Shown: piece by piece, positions 9,078 to 17,590 of the stretch
Numbering within the stretch: the first letter of the stretch is position 1
Layout of the letters: each line of letters opens with the position of its first letter
Assembly: GCF_042682045.1 (NCBI RefSeq)
Contig: NZ_JBHUGS010000003.1
Coordinates: 248,001 to 312,000, forward strand
Length of the DNA stretch: 64,000 bases
Reading direction: 5' to 3'
From: Sphingomonas_R arantia
Lineage (GTDB): Bacteria; Pseudomonadota; Alphaproteobacteria; Sphingomonadales; Sphingomonadaceae
Program-made: the position numbers and the translations under genes
Notes under the pieces: model-generated
Databases searched by the model: none
Told to the model about the DNA's origin: nothing
The model's input: the letters and a program-made list of their open reading frames with translations, nothing else

Positions 9078-9287
9078 GTGTTGATAGTAGGCTTGGCTCT
9101 ATTGCTCACGATTCTCACGCTAAATATGGCGGGTACCAGTGCCAGATCGACGATACTGGCGCTGGTGGCCGTGCTCCTGATCGAGACCGCGGTCGCGATT
9201 CAGCGCCATCGTCGAGCGAAACTCATCGGCATTAGGCGCAGCATCAAGGCGTCGATTCGGGCGACTACGACATCGCTAGTTCGTTAA
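9078..9287 (+). CDS. Possible small membrane protein
   Basis: 69 residues from a GTG. Two hydrophobic segments (LIVGLALLLTILTL and STILALVAVLLIETAVAI) flank a short polar turn, followed by a basic C-terminal tail, as in small two-helix membrane proteins. The ribosome site is weak (GAAGAAA). No family recognised. It could be a chance ORF in this gene-poor tract, but the hydrophobic pattern followed by a positive tail argues for a real product. Confidence 0.3.
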   Translation: MLIVGLALLLTILTLNMAGTSARSTILALVAVLLIETAVAIQRHRRAKLIGIRRSIKASIRATTTSLVR

Positions 9288-9524
9288 CTCAATGTCCGGG
9301 AGCCTGCTCCTGTCGAGGAGAAGAGTGCGAGTGTTGTGCGTCCGGACGATCGCACCACTCACGATGCGGGACTTCGGGGTGCGGACCGACGAAGTAATTA
9401 CTCGTCGTCCGTCCGGGAACCTTTCGCGCCGGTCCCGCGAGACGAGACCGACCACACGGACCTCGACCCGGGTCGGGTCAAACGGCTCGACCGACGCTGG
9501 CGCTACTGATCTTGCAGATGCCAT
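9276..9524 (-). CDS. Possible small hypothetical protein
   Basis: About 82 residues on the minus strand from the second ATG (the frame is open to 9581). It contains an ordered-looking segment, RVEVRVVGLVSRDRRERFPD, then a Thr/Arg-rich C-terminus. A plus-strand ORF covers the same DNA but is low-complexity and Arg/Ser/Thr-rich. No family recognised and no clear ribosome site. Reported only because the region otherwise has no gene. Confidence 0.22.
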   Translation of the reverse strand: MASARSVAPASVEPFDPTRVEVRVVGLVSRDRRERFPDGRRVITSSVRTPKSRIVSGAIVRTHNTRTLLLDRSRLPDIELTN

Positions 9525-9914
9525 GCACACGCGCGAGACAACAGACGCTGTTTGCCAGTCGGCCTGGCCTTCGGCGCTCATGCGTAGACCGGAGCTTCGT
9601 ATGCGAATTGATGCAAAGCGCGCAGTTGGCTCAAAGCCTGGTCAGCTGTCCAGCAGTGCCGCTCAACCGTCGCAAGCCTTGAACTACCGACTTGGGCACG
9701 TTCGACAACGGCTCAGTATCGTCGGCTAGTCCGACGTAGCGAACGAAGCCTCTTCTACATATCATGTGTTTGATTAGTTCCGATTCCCATAAGCGCAAAC
9801 TGGAAATTCGAGTCGATTGGCGACGATGGTTGCAAGCGGCTCGACATTGCGGTCATCTGCCGGGACTCCGAGCGGACTGCGATTTACGATCCAGTTGAGC
9901 TTTCGCGCTATTTC
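9525..9914. other. Gene-poor stretch of the island
   Basis: I see no convincing intact gene. From about 9768 the plus frame used by the next ORF is open without a start codon and reads like real protein (KRLDIAVICRDSERTAIYDP), which suggests that the 5' end of a former gene lies here, truncated or lacking its start. Confidence 0.3.
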
Positions 9915-10571
9915 ATGGCGCGGCGCTGGTCGATCCGGTCGCTCGACCCACGTCACTTCACTTGCCGCTTTCGGTCGCGTGACATCCTTGTGCAGGCGAT
10001 CGGTAACGAGCACCGCCCCGACATGCCAGATCGCCCACCGATCCTGCAGCCGGTCTATCTGCGACTGGGCTATGGCTGGCGCAAGAACCACCTAACCGAA
10101 CCGTTCGAGCCGCCGTCGGTGGCCCTGCTGCGTCAGTTGCAGGCGGAAGACCCTGCGCTGAGCTTTGCCTGGCGGGTCCGTCAGCTACGCGACTGCTTCC
10201 GCGCCGAGATCCGGTGCGCACCCGACATCGGGATCGGAGCCGGGTTCCACGGCGATGGCCCATCCCAGCGGGCGGCATTGTCGGTAGCGGTGTGCGACGC
10301 TGTGCGGAACTGGCGTCACACGGAGAGCCGGCGGCATCTGCGCCCTGAGATGAGCACTGCCGAGATCGACCTGTTGGACGCAGAGCGGATGGTTATGTCA
10401 AGCAACCTCAACGGGGCGCTCAATGCATCTGTCGGAGGATGGTCGAGGTCTTGCCTCACCGAATCAACATCGGATCAGCCCTTGAAAATCAACGGCGCAA
10501 TCAAAAATAGCGGCACTCAGGCAATTACCGAAGCTTCAAACAAGTATTTAGGAACTCAGATAATTCTGTAG
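9915..10571 (+). pseudogene. Unrecognised ORF, probably remnant of a larger gene
   Basis: 218 residues from the first ATG, but the same frame is open and protein-like back to about 9768 without an ATG, so the true N-terminus may be lost. The central part (WRVRQLRDCFRAEIRCAPDI) looks coding. The last ~60 residues (SSNLNGALNASVGG...) become low-complexity and Asn/Ser-rich, as if reading into non-coding DNA. No family recognised. Its position just inside the junction with glmS fits a decayed element-borne gene. Confidence 0.3.
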
Positions 10572-10577
10572 GTCGCA

Positions 10578-10645
10578 CATGTGTCCGACCTTATTTACGG
10601 GTGACGAAGGATTTTAACGGGTGTCCGAACTTTTTTCAGGATTGC
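10578..10645. repeat. Two imperfect direct repeats next to the glmS 3' end
   Basis: TGTCCGACCTTATTTACGGG begins at 10579 and TGTCCGAACTTTTTTCAGGA at 10623, 44 bases apart and in the same orientation; most positions match. The second copy ends about 30 bases from the glmS stop. Their place at the edge of the island suggests terminal binding sites of a mobile element. No intact inverted partner or transposase gene is in the window, so this is suggestive only. Confidence 0.4.
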
Positions 10646-10672
10646 CACGCCGTTAGGAGCCCGAACGATCGT

Positions 10673-12496
10673 TCACTCCACCGTGACCGACTTCGCCAGG
10701 TTGCGCGGCTGGTCGACGTCCGTGCCCTTCAGCACCGCGACATGGTACGCCAGCAGCTGCACCGGGATCGCGTAGACGATCGGCGCGATCAGCGGGTGGA
10801 CCTTGGGCATCGTGATCGTCGCCAGGCAATCCTCGCCCGCCGCCTGGATCCCGTCATAGTCGGAGATCAGCACCACCTTGCCGCCGCGCGCCTGCACCTC
10901 CTGCATGTTCGACATCGTCTTCTCGAACAGCGGCCCGGACGGCGCCAGCACGATCACCGGCACATGATCGTCGATCAGTGCGATCGGGCCATGCTTCATC
11001 TCCCCCGCGGCATAGCCCTCGGCATGGATATAGCTGATCTCCTTGAGCTTCAGCGCACCCTCCAGGGCCAGCGGATAATCCGGCCCGCGCCCCAGATACA
11101 GCACGTCGCGTGCCCCCGCGATCTGCCCGGCCACCACCGCGATCGCCTCATCATAGGCCAGCGCCGCGTTGATCGCCGCCGGTGCCTCCTCCAGGTGGCG
11201 CACGATCTCGCGCTCTTGCCTGGGGTCGAGCTTGCCGCGCGCCCGCGCCAGGTTCGCCGCCAGCGCCGCCAACACGGCCAGCTGGCACGTGAACGCCTTG
11301 GTCGATGCGACCCCGATCTCCGGCCCGGCATGCGTCGGCAGCAACAGGTCCGCCTCGCGCGCCATCGTGCTGGTCGGCACGTTCACGACCACCGCGATCT
11401 TCTGCCCCCCCGCGCGTGCATGGCGCAACGCCGCGAGCGTATCGGCGGTCTCGCCCGACTGGCTGATGAACAGCGCCAGCCCGCCTTCCTCCATCACCGG
11501 ATCGCGGTAGCGGTACTCGGACGCCACATCGATCTCGACCGGCAGCCGCGCGAACCGCTCGAACCAGTATTTCGCGACCATCCCGGCATAATAGCTCGTC
11601 CCACACGCCACCACCGTCACGCGCCGGATGTCGGCGAAGTCGAAATCCGGGATCGGCAGCGCGACCTGCCCGTCGAGCGGCCGCAGGTAGCTGCGCAGCG
11701 TCTGCGCCACCACGATCGGCTGCTCGTAAATCTCCTTCAGCATGAAATGGCGGTGGTTGCCCTTGTCGATCTGCGCGCCGGACACGCCCGACAGCGTGAT
11801 CTCGCGCTCCACCGGATTGCCGTCGCGGTCGTGGATCGCGGCCCCCTCGCGCGTCACGACGACCCAGTCGCCCTCCTCCAGATACGCGATCCGCTGCGTC
11901 AGCGGCGCGAGCGCCAGCGCGTCGGACCCGAGGAAGGTCTCGCCGTCGCCATAGCCCACCACCAGCGGCGACCCGAGCCGCGCGCCGATCAGCATGTCCG
12001 GTTGGTCGCGGAACAGGATCGCCAGCGCGAACGCGCCATGCAGCCGCTTCAGCGCCGCCACCGTCGCGGCCTCCGGCGTCGCGCCCGCCTCGACCTGCTC
12101 CGAAATCAGGTGCGCCACCACCTCGCTGTCGGTCTGGCTCTCGAACACCCGCCCCCGCGCGGTCAGCTCGTCGCGCAGCGCCTTGAAATTCTCGATGATC
12201 CCGTTGTGGACGATCGCGACCCGATCGGTCGCATGCGGATGCGCGTTGCTCGTCGTCGGCCCGCCATGCGTCGCCCAGCGCGTATGCGCGATCCCGATCG
12301 CCCCGCTCAGCGGCTCGGCATCCAGCACCCGCGCCAGATTGTCGAGCTTCCCCTCCGCGCGCCGCCGGTCCAGCTGCCCGTCATGGATCGTGCAGACCCC
12401 CGCGGAATCATACCCGCGATATTCCAGCCGCCGCAGCCCCTCGACCAGCCGCCCCGTCACGTCGCCCGCGCCCACGATCCCGATGATGCCGCACAT
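10673..12496 (-). CDS. glmS: Glutamine--fructose-6-phosphate aminotransferase (isomerizing)
   Basis: 607 residues, full length. It converts fructose-6-phosphate and glutamine to glucosamine-6-phosphate, the first step of UDP-GlcNAc synthesis for peptidoglycan and LPS. The N-terminus is MCGIIGIVG, with the catalytic Cys2 of the class II glutaminase domain; two SIS sugar-isomerase domains follow (GTSYYAGMVAKYW, SQSGETADT), and it ends with the hallmark PRNLAKSVTVE. It lies downstream of glmU on the same strand, separated by about 180 bases of palindromic repeats. A 12-base palindrome (GAACGATCGTTC, 10663-10674) overlaps its stop. Its 3' end is the usual Tn7 attachment site, and the accessory island starts right there. 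Confidence 0.97.
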   Translation of the reverse strand: MCGIIGIVGAGDVTGRLVEGLRRLEYRGYDSAGVCTIHDGQLDRRRAEGKLDNLARVLDAEPLSGAIGIAHTRWATHGGPTTSNAHPHATDRVAIVHNGIIENFKALRDELTARGRVFESQTDSEVVAHLISEQVEAGATPEAATVAALKRLHGAFALAILFRDQPDMLIGARLGSPLVVGYGDGETFLGSDALALAPLTQRIAYLEEGDWVVVTREGAAIHDRDGNPVEREITLSGVSGAQIDKGNHRHFMLKEIYEQPIVVAQTLRSYLRPLDGQVALPIPDFDFADIRRVTVVACGTSYYAGMVAKYWFERFARLPVEIDVASEYRYRDPVMEEGGLALFISQSGETADTLAALRHARAGGQKIAVVVNVPTSTMAREADLLLPTHAGPEIGVASTKAFTCQLAVLAALAANLARARGKLDPRQEREIVRHLEEAPAAINAALAYDEAIAVVAGQIAGARDVLYLGRGPDYPLALEGALKLKEISYIHAEGYAAGEMKHGPIALIDDHVPVIVLAPSGPLFEKTMSNMQEVQARGGKVVLISDYDGIQAAGEDCLATITMPKVHPLIAPIVYAIPVQLLAYHVAVLKGTDVDQPRNLAKSVTVE

Positions 12497-12561
12497 GATA
12501 TCGTCCTTTCATGACCCCGCGCGCGCGTGGGGTCGTCATCGTCATTGCGGCCCACCAAACC

Positions 12562-12660
12562 CGTTTGGTTCGAGCCTGTCGAGAACCCTGCGCCACCCGC
12601 TCGGTTCGAGCCTGTCGAGAACTCGCGCAGTTCTCGACAAGCTCGAACCGAACGGGGGTT
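12562..12660. repeat. Palindromic repeat family A (two units)
   Basis: GTTTGGTTCGAGCCTGTCGAGAAC at 12563-12586 is followed by a second unit and its inverted partner (GTTCTCGACAAGCTCGAACCGAACG), which can form a long hairpin between glmU and glmS. The same element recurs near 40.7 kb, 52.3 kb and 55.2 kb. Confidence 0.8.
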
Positions 12661-12677
12661 AGGGATGGTTCACAACA

Positions 12678-14033
12678 TCACCGCTTCGCCATCCGCGCCC
12701 GGAACCGCGCCGCCCAGCCGGGATGCGCCTCCTGCCGCCCGCGCGCCACGACCAGCGCATCGGCCTCGACATCGCGCGTCACCACCGATCCCGCCCCCAC
12801 GATTGCCCCGTCGCCGATCACGACCGGCGCCACCAGCGCGCTGTTCGATCCGACGAACGCCCCCGCGCCGATCACCGTCCGCGCCTTGTTGTACCCGTCG
12901 TAATTGCAGGTGATCGTGCCCGCGCCAACATTCGCCTTCGCCCCCACATCCGCATCGCCGATGTAGGACAGGTGGTTCACCTTCGCCCCGGCGCCCAGCA
13001 CGGCCTTCTTGATCTCGACGAAGTTGCCCACCTTCGCCCCCGCGCCGATCACCGCCCCCGGCCGCAACCGCGCATAGGGGCCCACGTCCGCCCCCGACGC
13101 GATCGTCGCCCCCGCGATATGGCTGAATGCATGGATCGTCACCCCGTCCGCCACCACCGCACCCGGCCCGAACACCACGTTCGACTCGATCGTCACGTCG
13201 CGCCCCACGACCGTGTCATGCGCGAACCAGACCGTGTCGGGCGCGATCAGCGTGGCCCCGTCCGCCATCGCCTGCACCCGCCGCCGCGCCTGCCACCCGG
13301 CTTCGACCGCGGCCAACTCGCCACGGCTGTTAATCCCGGCCACCTCCGCCGGATCGGTCTCGACCACCGCGGCATGGCCCGACAGCGCCAAGATATCGGT
13401 CAGATAATATTCGCCGGCCGCATTGTGGTTGCCGACGCGCGCCAGCAGGTCCCACAACGCATCGGATCGCACCGCCATCAACCCGCTGTTGCACAGGTCG
13501 ACCATCCGCTCGGCCTCGTCCGCGTCCTTATACTCGACGATGCGGTAGACGACCCCGTCCGCCGCAATCACCCGGCCATAATGCGCCGCGTCGTCCGGCC
13601 GGAACCCCAGCACCACGACCGCGGGCGCATCCGCCGCGTGCAGCCGCGCGACCATCGCGCGCATCGTCGCCGACGACACCAGCGGCACGTCACCGTACAG
13701 GATCAGCACGTCGCCCTCGAAACCGGCGAGCGCCGCCTCCGCCTGCTGCACCGCATGCCCCGTGCCAAGCTGCGGCTCCTGCACCGCCACCGTCACGCTT
13801 TGCCCCGCGACCGCGGCCTCGACCTGCTCGCGCCCCGACCCGACCACCACGACCCGCTTTGCCGCACCGATCGCGTCCACGCTCGCCAGCAGGTGCGCCA
13901 GCATCGGTCGCCCGGCGATCGGGTGGAGCACCTTGTGCAGGTCCGATTTCATCCGCGTCCCCCGCCCGGCGGCCAGGATGACGGCCGCCAGCGGGCGGGG
14001 AATGGCGGCGGCGGCGGTCTGATCGGTCGACAT
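12678..14033 (-). CDS. glmU: Bifunctional UDP-N-acetylglucosamine pyrophosphorylase / glucosamine-1-phosphate acetyltransferase
   Basis: 451 residues, usual family length. It acetylates GlcN-1-P and couples it to UTP, giving UDP-GlcNAc. The N-terminal nucleotidyltransferase signature is LAAGRGTRMKSDLHKVLHP. The C-terminal half is a left-handed beta-helix with hexapeptide repeats (VGAGAKVGNFVEIKKA, NVGAGTITCNYDGYNK). The ATG at 14033 is preferred; a GTG two codons upstream is possible. It precedes glmS on the same strand, which fits the shared pathway. The divergent neighbour gph starts 60 bases away. Confidence 0.96.
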   Translation of the reverse strand: MSTDQTAAAAIPRPLAAVILAAGRGTRMKSDLHKVLHPIAGRPMLAHLLASVDAIGAAKRVVVVGSGREQVEAAVAGQSVTVAVQEPQLGTGHAVQQAEAALAGFEGDVLILYGDVPLVSSATMRAMVARLHAADAPAVVVLGFRPDDAAHYGRVIAADGVVYRIVEYKDADEAERMVDLCNSGLMAVRSDALWDLLARVGNHNAAGEYYLTDILALSGHAAVVETDPAEVAGINSRGELAAVEAGWQARRRVQAMADGATLIAPDTVWFAHDTVVGRDVTIESNVVFGPGAVVADGVTIHAFSHIAGATIASGADVGPYARLRPGAVIGAGAKVGNFVEIKKAVLGAGAKVNHLSYIGDADVGAKANVGAGTITCNYDGYNKARTVIGAGAFVGSNSALVAPVVIGDGAIVGAGSVVTRDVEADALVVARGRQEAHPGWAARFRARMAKR

Positions 14034-14093
14034 GCGCACCGCTCTGCCATGTTACGCTTGCATATTCCATAACGGCCGGGTGACAGCGGCGTC

Positions 14094-14777
14094 ATGCAAA
14101 CGTCTCGCTTTCCCTTCACCGTCGTCGCCTTCGATCTGGACGGCACGCTCGTCGATACCGCGCCCGATCTCACCGCCGCACTCAACCATGCGCTGGGGTC
14201 GCTCGGCCGCCCCGCGATCGATCCGGAGTCGGTCCGCCACATGGTCGGCCACGGCGCGCGCGCGCTGCTGCGCCAGGGATTGCAGGCCACCGGCACCTGC
14301 GACGAAAGCCTGATCGACCGCGGCTTCCCGGTCTTCATCGATCACTATACCGCCCATATCGCCGACACGAGCCGACCCTATCCCGGCGTCGCCGAAGCGC
14401 TCGACCGGCTGGATGCGCTCGGTGTCAAACTGGCGATCTGCACCAACAAGGCCGAATCGCTGGCGCTCCGGCTGGTCGAAGCACTTGGCTGGCAAAACCG
14501 CTTCGCGGCGATCGTCGGCGGCGACACGCTCCCCGTCCGCAAGCCCGACCCCACCCCGCTGTTCGCCGCGATCGCCCGCGCCGGCGGTGGCCCCGCCGCG
14601 TTCGTCGGCGATTCGATCACCGACACCGACACCGCCCGCGCCGCCGCCCTCCCCTGCATCGCCGTCACCTTCGGCTTCCGCGACCGCCCGGCGGAGGAGC
14701 TCGGCGCCACCGCCCTCATCGACCATTTCGACGAACTGATCCCGGCACTGATGAAACTGCAATCACCCCAGATCTGA
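14094..14777 (+). CDS. gph: Phosphoglycolate phosphatase, HAD superfamily
   Basis: 227 residues. It removes phosphate from 2-phosphoglycolate, a product of DNA repair and oxygenase side reactions. The HAD motif I is FDLDGTLVD with the nucleophile D14 and acid D16. The cap domain is alpha-helical, of C1 type. Motif II is ICTNK, the Lys lies in RKPDPTP, and motif IV is FVGDSITDTDTA. It is transcribed away from glmU and converges with the nucleotidyltransferase gene across a long inverted repeat. Confidence 0.93.
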   Translation: MQTSRFPFTVVAFDLDGTLVDTAPDLTAALNHALGSLGRPAIDPESVRHMVGHGARALLRQGLQATGTCDESLIDRGFPVFIDHYTAHIADTSRPYPGVAEALDRLDALGVKLAICTNKAESLALRLVEALGWQNRFAAIVGGDTLPVRKPDPTPLFAAIARAGGGPAAFVGDSITDTDTARAAALPCIAVTFGFRDRPAEELGATALIDHFDELIPALMKLQSPQI

Positions 14778-14781
14778 ACCG

Positions 14782-14848
14782 TTCCCCGGCGCAGGCCGGG
14801 GTCTGGATGCAACCGGAACACCTAGACCCCGGCCTCCGCCGGGGAACA
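14782..14848. terminator. Repeat family C inverted repeat between convergent genes
   Basis: GTTCCCCGGCGCAGGCCGGGGTCT (14782-14805) pairs almost perfectly with AGACCCCGGCCTCCGCCGGGGAAC (14825-14848). It sits between the ends of gph and the nucleotidyltransferase gene and probably ends both transcripts, although no T-run follows. Related units occur near 28.4 and 32.7 kb. Confidence 0.6.
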
Positions 14849-14853
14849 TCTGC

Positions 14854-15849
14854 TTACCGTCGCGCCTTCGTCCACAAATGCCGCGCCAGCATCGCCGGCG
14901 GCATCCGCAGCCAGTGCGACCGCACATAGAACGCCAGCCGCGTGCCGCGCCGCACATCACGCCCCCACCCGTCCACCGCCAGCAACCGCCGGCGGAACAG
15001 CCGGTCCGCCACCGTCAGCCGCCGCCAGTCTTCGGGTACCGCAGTCCCGTACAACGCATGCGCCAGCCGCCCCGCCCGCGCCACCGCCGGCTCCAGCCCA
15101 TGCAGCGCCGCCCGCGCCGACAGCCCGTCCGGGCCACTCTCCCCGATCAAACAGTGGATATCCCACAGATTGCGCAGCCCGCCGGCCAGGTCCCCATCCG
15201 CGAACAGATGCGCCGCCGCATGGACGATCCGGTCATGCGCGCTCAGCATGCGCAACCCGTCCGGCAGCACCACGCTGTCCGCCAGCATCAGCGCCGCATC
15301 CGGCGTCGGCCGCGCGGTCAGCGGCAGGATCGTGTGATGCACGTCGATCATCCGGTCGCGTGACGAGTGGATCAGCGGCGGCAGCTCGTGCATCCAGCGC
15401 CGGTAATAAGCGTCGTCATACGGATCGGGTTTCACCCACTCCCACCCCGCCGCCAGCAACGCCGTCTCGACCGCATCCAGCGCATCGCGCGGCACCAGGA
15501 TATCGAGGTCACCGATCGACCGCCCCCGCCCCGCCGACAGCCCGCCCGCGGCATAGGCCGTCCCCTTCAGCAGCACGACCGGCACGCCCAGCGGCGCAAG
15601 CGCCCGCCGCGCCATCTCCGCCTCCCACAATGCCGACCGCCGCTCCTGCGCCGCCTGCACCAGCGCGTTGTCGCACCAGGTCGCGACCGTAGCGGGCACC
15701 GCCACCCCGGCCAGCCGCTCCGCCAGCGTGCCGCCCAGCCGCTCCGCCAGCGCCGCGCACAGCATCGCCGTCCAGCGCGCGTCGTCGAACCCGACGGCCC
15801 GCCCCGGCACCGCCAGCACCTGCGTCAGGTCGCGCGCCGCCCGGCTCAC
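14854..15849 (-). CDS. Nucleotidyltransferase family protein of the HPr-rel-A cluster
   Basis: About 331 residues, resembling the NTP_transf_5 family. The nucleotidyltransferase core is VVLLKGTAYAAGGLSAGRGRS followed by IGDLDILVPRD, which holds the two acidic metal ligands. A helical C-terminal region contains LSAHDRIVHAAAHLF. The GTG at 15849 was chosen because it overlaps the HprK-related kinase stop by four bases (GTGA); the frame is open four codons further. Substrate unknown. It is the last gene of a four-gene leftward cluster with a PqqD-like protein, an association seen in systems thought to modify peptides or proteins. Confidence 0.82.
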   Translation of the reverse strand: MSRAARDLTQVLAVPGRAVGFDDARWTAMLCAALAERLGGTLAERLAGVAVPATVATWCDNALVQAAQERRSALWEAEMARRALAPLGVPVVLLKGTAYAAGGLSAGRGRSIGDLDILVPRDALDAVETALLAAGWEWVKPDPYDDAYYRRWMHELPPLIHSSRDRMIDVHHTILPLTARPTPDAALMLADSVVLPDGLRMLSAHDRIVHAAAHLFADGDLAGGLRNLWDIHCLIGESGPDGLSARAALHGLEPAVARAGRLAHALYGTAVPEDWRRLTVADRLFRRRLLAVDGWGRDVRRGTRLAFYVRSHWLRMPPAMLARHLWTKARR

Positions 15850-16703
15850 AGCGCGTCCCACAGCTGCTCGACCAGCGCCACCGCGGTCGCCGTATCGGGA
15901 TAGTCCACCGCCACCGTCGGCACCGTCGTCACCAGCCGGGTCAGCGCGTCATAACCCGCCCGCCCCAGCGGCCCGTAATTGGTCGACGCCTGCGTCAGCC
16001 GGACGAACGCCTCGGCCGACCCCATCCCCTCGGCCGCCTCCGCCCCGCCATACTGCGGAAACAGGATCAGCGCCGGCATCGCCGGTTCGTCCATCCGCGT
16101 GATTGCCGTCGCGTCGGGCCGCAAATGCCGCAACCGCCCCTTCGGCGTGCCCGTCAGTTCCGCGCCGAACCGCGCCTCCGGCACATGGCGCAGCATCTCG
16201 TCGATCGCCGTATTCTTCAAACTCGTCGCGCGGGGAAACGCCCGCGCTGCGCCCGTCGCCAGGTCGATCAGTGCGAACTCGTCGCCCATCAGCCGCCAGC
16301 CGCGCGTCGCCAGCACCGCCGCTAGCGTCGACTTGCCCGACCCGGACTCGCCCGACATGATCAGCGCGCGCCCGTCGCGCTCCACGCCCGACGCGTGGAG
16401 CAGCAGCCAGCGCCGCTCGCCCAGCGCCAGTTGCAGGTTCATCCCGATCTCGGCCGCCAGCACGCCGTGCGCCAGGTCGAGCGGCAGCGCCTCCGGCAAG
16501 ATGTAGTCGCCGCGCACCGCCACCGACGGCCGCACCCAGCGCCGCCACGGCCGCTCCGCCTCTAGCCTGACGGTGTAGTCCGGCACCCCGACCGGCGGCG
16601 GATAGTCGCGGTACAGCGAGCGTAACGCCGCGATCGGCGCGGCCCAGTCCGATCCCACCCGGAACGCGACCGGCCCGATCTTCAGCCCGATCGCATGCCT
16701 CAT
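15846..16703 (-). CDS. HprK-related kinase A
   Basis: 285 residues, related to HPr kinase/phosphorylase but without its N-terminal domain. The P-loop is GESGSGKST (118-126), with RALIMS before it, and LMGDEFALIDL follows. It belongs to the family annotated as HprK-related kinase A, which occurs with a PqqD-like protein and in species that lack a classical sugar phosphotransferase role for it. The target is unknown. Its start overlaps the stop of the PqqD-like gene by four bases, and its stop overlaps the nucleotidyltransferase start, so all three are translationally coupled. Confidence 0.88.
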   Translation of the reverse strand: MRHAIGLKIGPVAFRVGSDWAAPIAALRSLYRDYPPPVGVPDYTVRLEAERPWRRWVRPSVAVRGDYILPEALPLDLAHGVLAAEIGMNLQLALGERRWLLLHASGVERDGRALIMSGESGSGKSTLAAVLATRGWRLMGDEFALIDLATGAARAFPRATSLKNTAIDEMLRHVPEARFGAELTGTPKGRLRHLRPDATAITRMDEPAMPALILFPQYGGAEAAEGMGSAEAFVRLTQASTNYGPLGRAGYDALTRLVTTVPTVAVDYPDTATAVALVEQLWDAL

Positions 16704-16987
16704 GCCGCGCGGACCAGCCCGCTCACGGTCAGTTCGTCCAGCCGCTCGGCTACCACCGCCGCAACGTCGGCTGCGTCCCCGCCGTCCATGTCATAATCGG
16801 CGCGCAACCGCGCTACGATCTCGTCCAGCGTCGCCGCCCCACGGTCGGGGGCGATCGCCGCCAGTATCTCCGGCACCGGCGACGCCAGCAGGTGCGTCGC
16901 GCCCGATGCGGCATGGTACACGACTGCAAAGCCCTCCATCACCACCGACGGCATCGCCGCGTCGGCAATATGACGACGCTCGGCCAT
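16700..16987 (-). CDS. HPr-rel-A system PqqD family protein
   Basis: 95 residues. The fold pattern is that of PqqD/RRE peptide chaperones: GFAVVYHAASGATHLLASPVPEIL is the first beta/helix part, and TLDEIVARLRADYDMDGGDAADVAAVVAERLDEL is the winged-helix part. PqqD proteins present peptides or proteins to modifying enzymes. It sits 11 bases after the exported small protein and overlaps the kinase gene. Whether that neighbour is its substrate is an inference. Confidence 0.83.
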   Translation of the reverse strand: MAERRHIADAAMPSVVMEGFAVVYHAASGATHLLASPVPEILAAIAPDRGAATLDEIVARLRADYDMDGGDAADVAAVVAERLDELTVSGLVRAA

Positions 16988-16998
16988 GCGCCCGGCCG

Positions 16999-17457
16999 CT
17001 ACTTGGCCCTGATCGAAACGAAGCAGGTGAAACCGCTTTGTCCATTCTGCAACCGCAGCATGTAGGCGGTATAGGCCTGCGTCTGCTCGCGCGTCGTGCC
17101 GGGGTAGAGCCTGCCCTGCAGCAGCGCCTCGCGAATTTCCTGACCCTTCAACGGCTGCGACGGCGGGCGCACCGCGTTGCGCGTGTACGGCGGCACGACG
17201 GTGCCATCGGCCATCAACCAGCCGCCCGACTGCCGCGGTTGCGGCACGGGGATCTGGCACGTCAGCACCGACGTCGCGGTCTGCGCCAGCGCCGGGCGGA
17301 TCGTCACGACCATCGATGCGCCCGCCGCACCCATCATCAGCATGCGGCGACGCGAGGCACCCGGACCCGCGCCCTGGACGGCGTCGGTCGGCGCACCGCT
17401 GGCCGCCGCGTCCTGTGCCGCCCGGTCGTCGGCGCCGTCGGTCCTGTCTTCGCTCAT
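16999..17457 (-). CDS. Exported small protein with twin-arginine-like leader, HPr-rel-A cluster
   Basis: About 152 residues, from the ATG at 17457 with AGGA six bases upstream; another ATG lies two codons before. After ~40 polar residues comes ASRRRMLMMGAAGASMVVTIRPALAQ, an Arg-rich n-region with a hydrophobic core and an Ala-x-Ala-like end, as in Tat-type signals. The mature part has two Cys residues (LTCQIPVP, FTCFVSIRAK) and no recognised domain. It is the first gene of the cluster, so it could be the substrate handled by the PqqD, kinase and nucleotidyltransferase proteins; this is inference. Confidence 0.75.
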   Translation of the reverse strand: MSEDRTDGADDRAAQDAAASGAPTDAVQGAGPGASRRRMLMMGAAGASMVVTIRPALAQTATSVLTCQIPVPQPRQSGGWLMADGTVVPPYTRNAVRPPSQPLKGQEIREALLQGRLYPGTTREQTQAYTAYMLRLQNGQSGFTCFVSIRAK

Positions 17458-17590
17458 CGCCATTCCTGCGCAGTATTCCGCCCGATGCCTACCAACGAAC
17501 ACCGGTGAAAGCGAGCCGCCGTTGGTCGGGTTAAGGACGATTATGGGACGATCATAGGATTGTCACAAAATCGGCCCTAATGTCGGCGCG

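Noticed and set aside
9292..9729. Plus-strand 145-residue frame in the gene-poor tract
   Set aside because: Ser/Thr/Arg-rich, no hydrophobic core pattern and no ribosome site.
9774..10091. Minus-strand 105-residue frame
   Set aside because: The plus-strand frame over the same DNA reads more like protein; no start signal for the minus frame.
10578..10672. Canonical Tn7 end at the glmS insertion point
   Set aside because: No 5'-TGT/ACA-3' terminus at about 25 bases from the glmS stop, and no tns genes in the window; only the direct repeats are seen.
10601..12514. Long plus-strand frame opposite glmS
   Set aside because: Arg/His/Gln-rich low-complexity translation; antisense shadow of a high-GC gene.
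17555..17590. Pho box before phoR
   Set aside because: Only one half-site (TTGTCAC) matches; the next units at the 11-base period do not.
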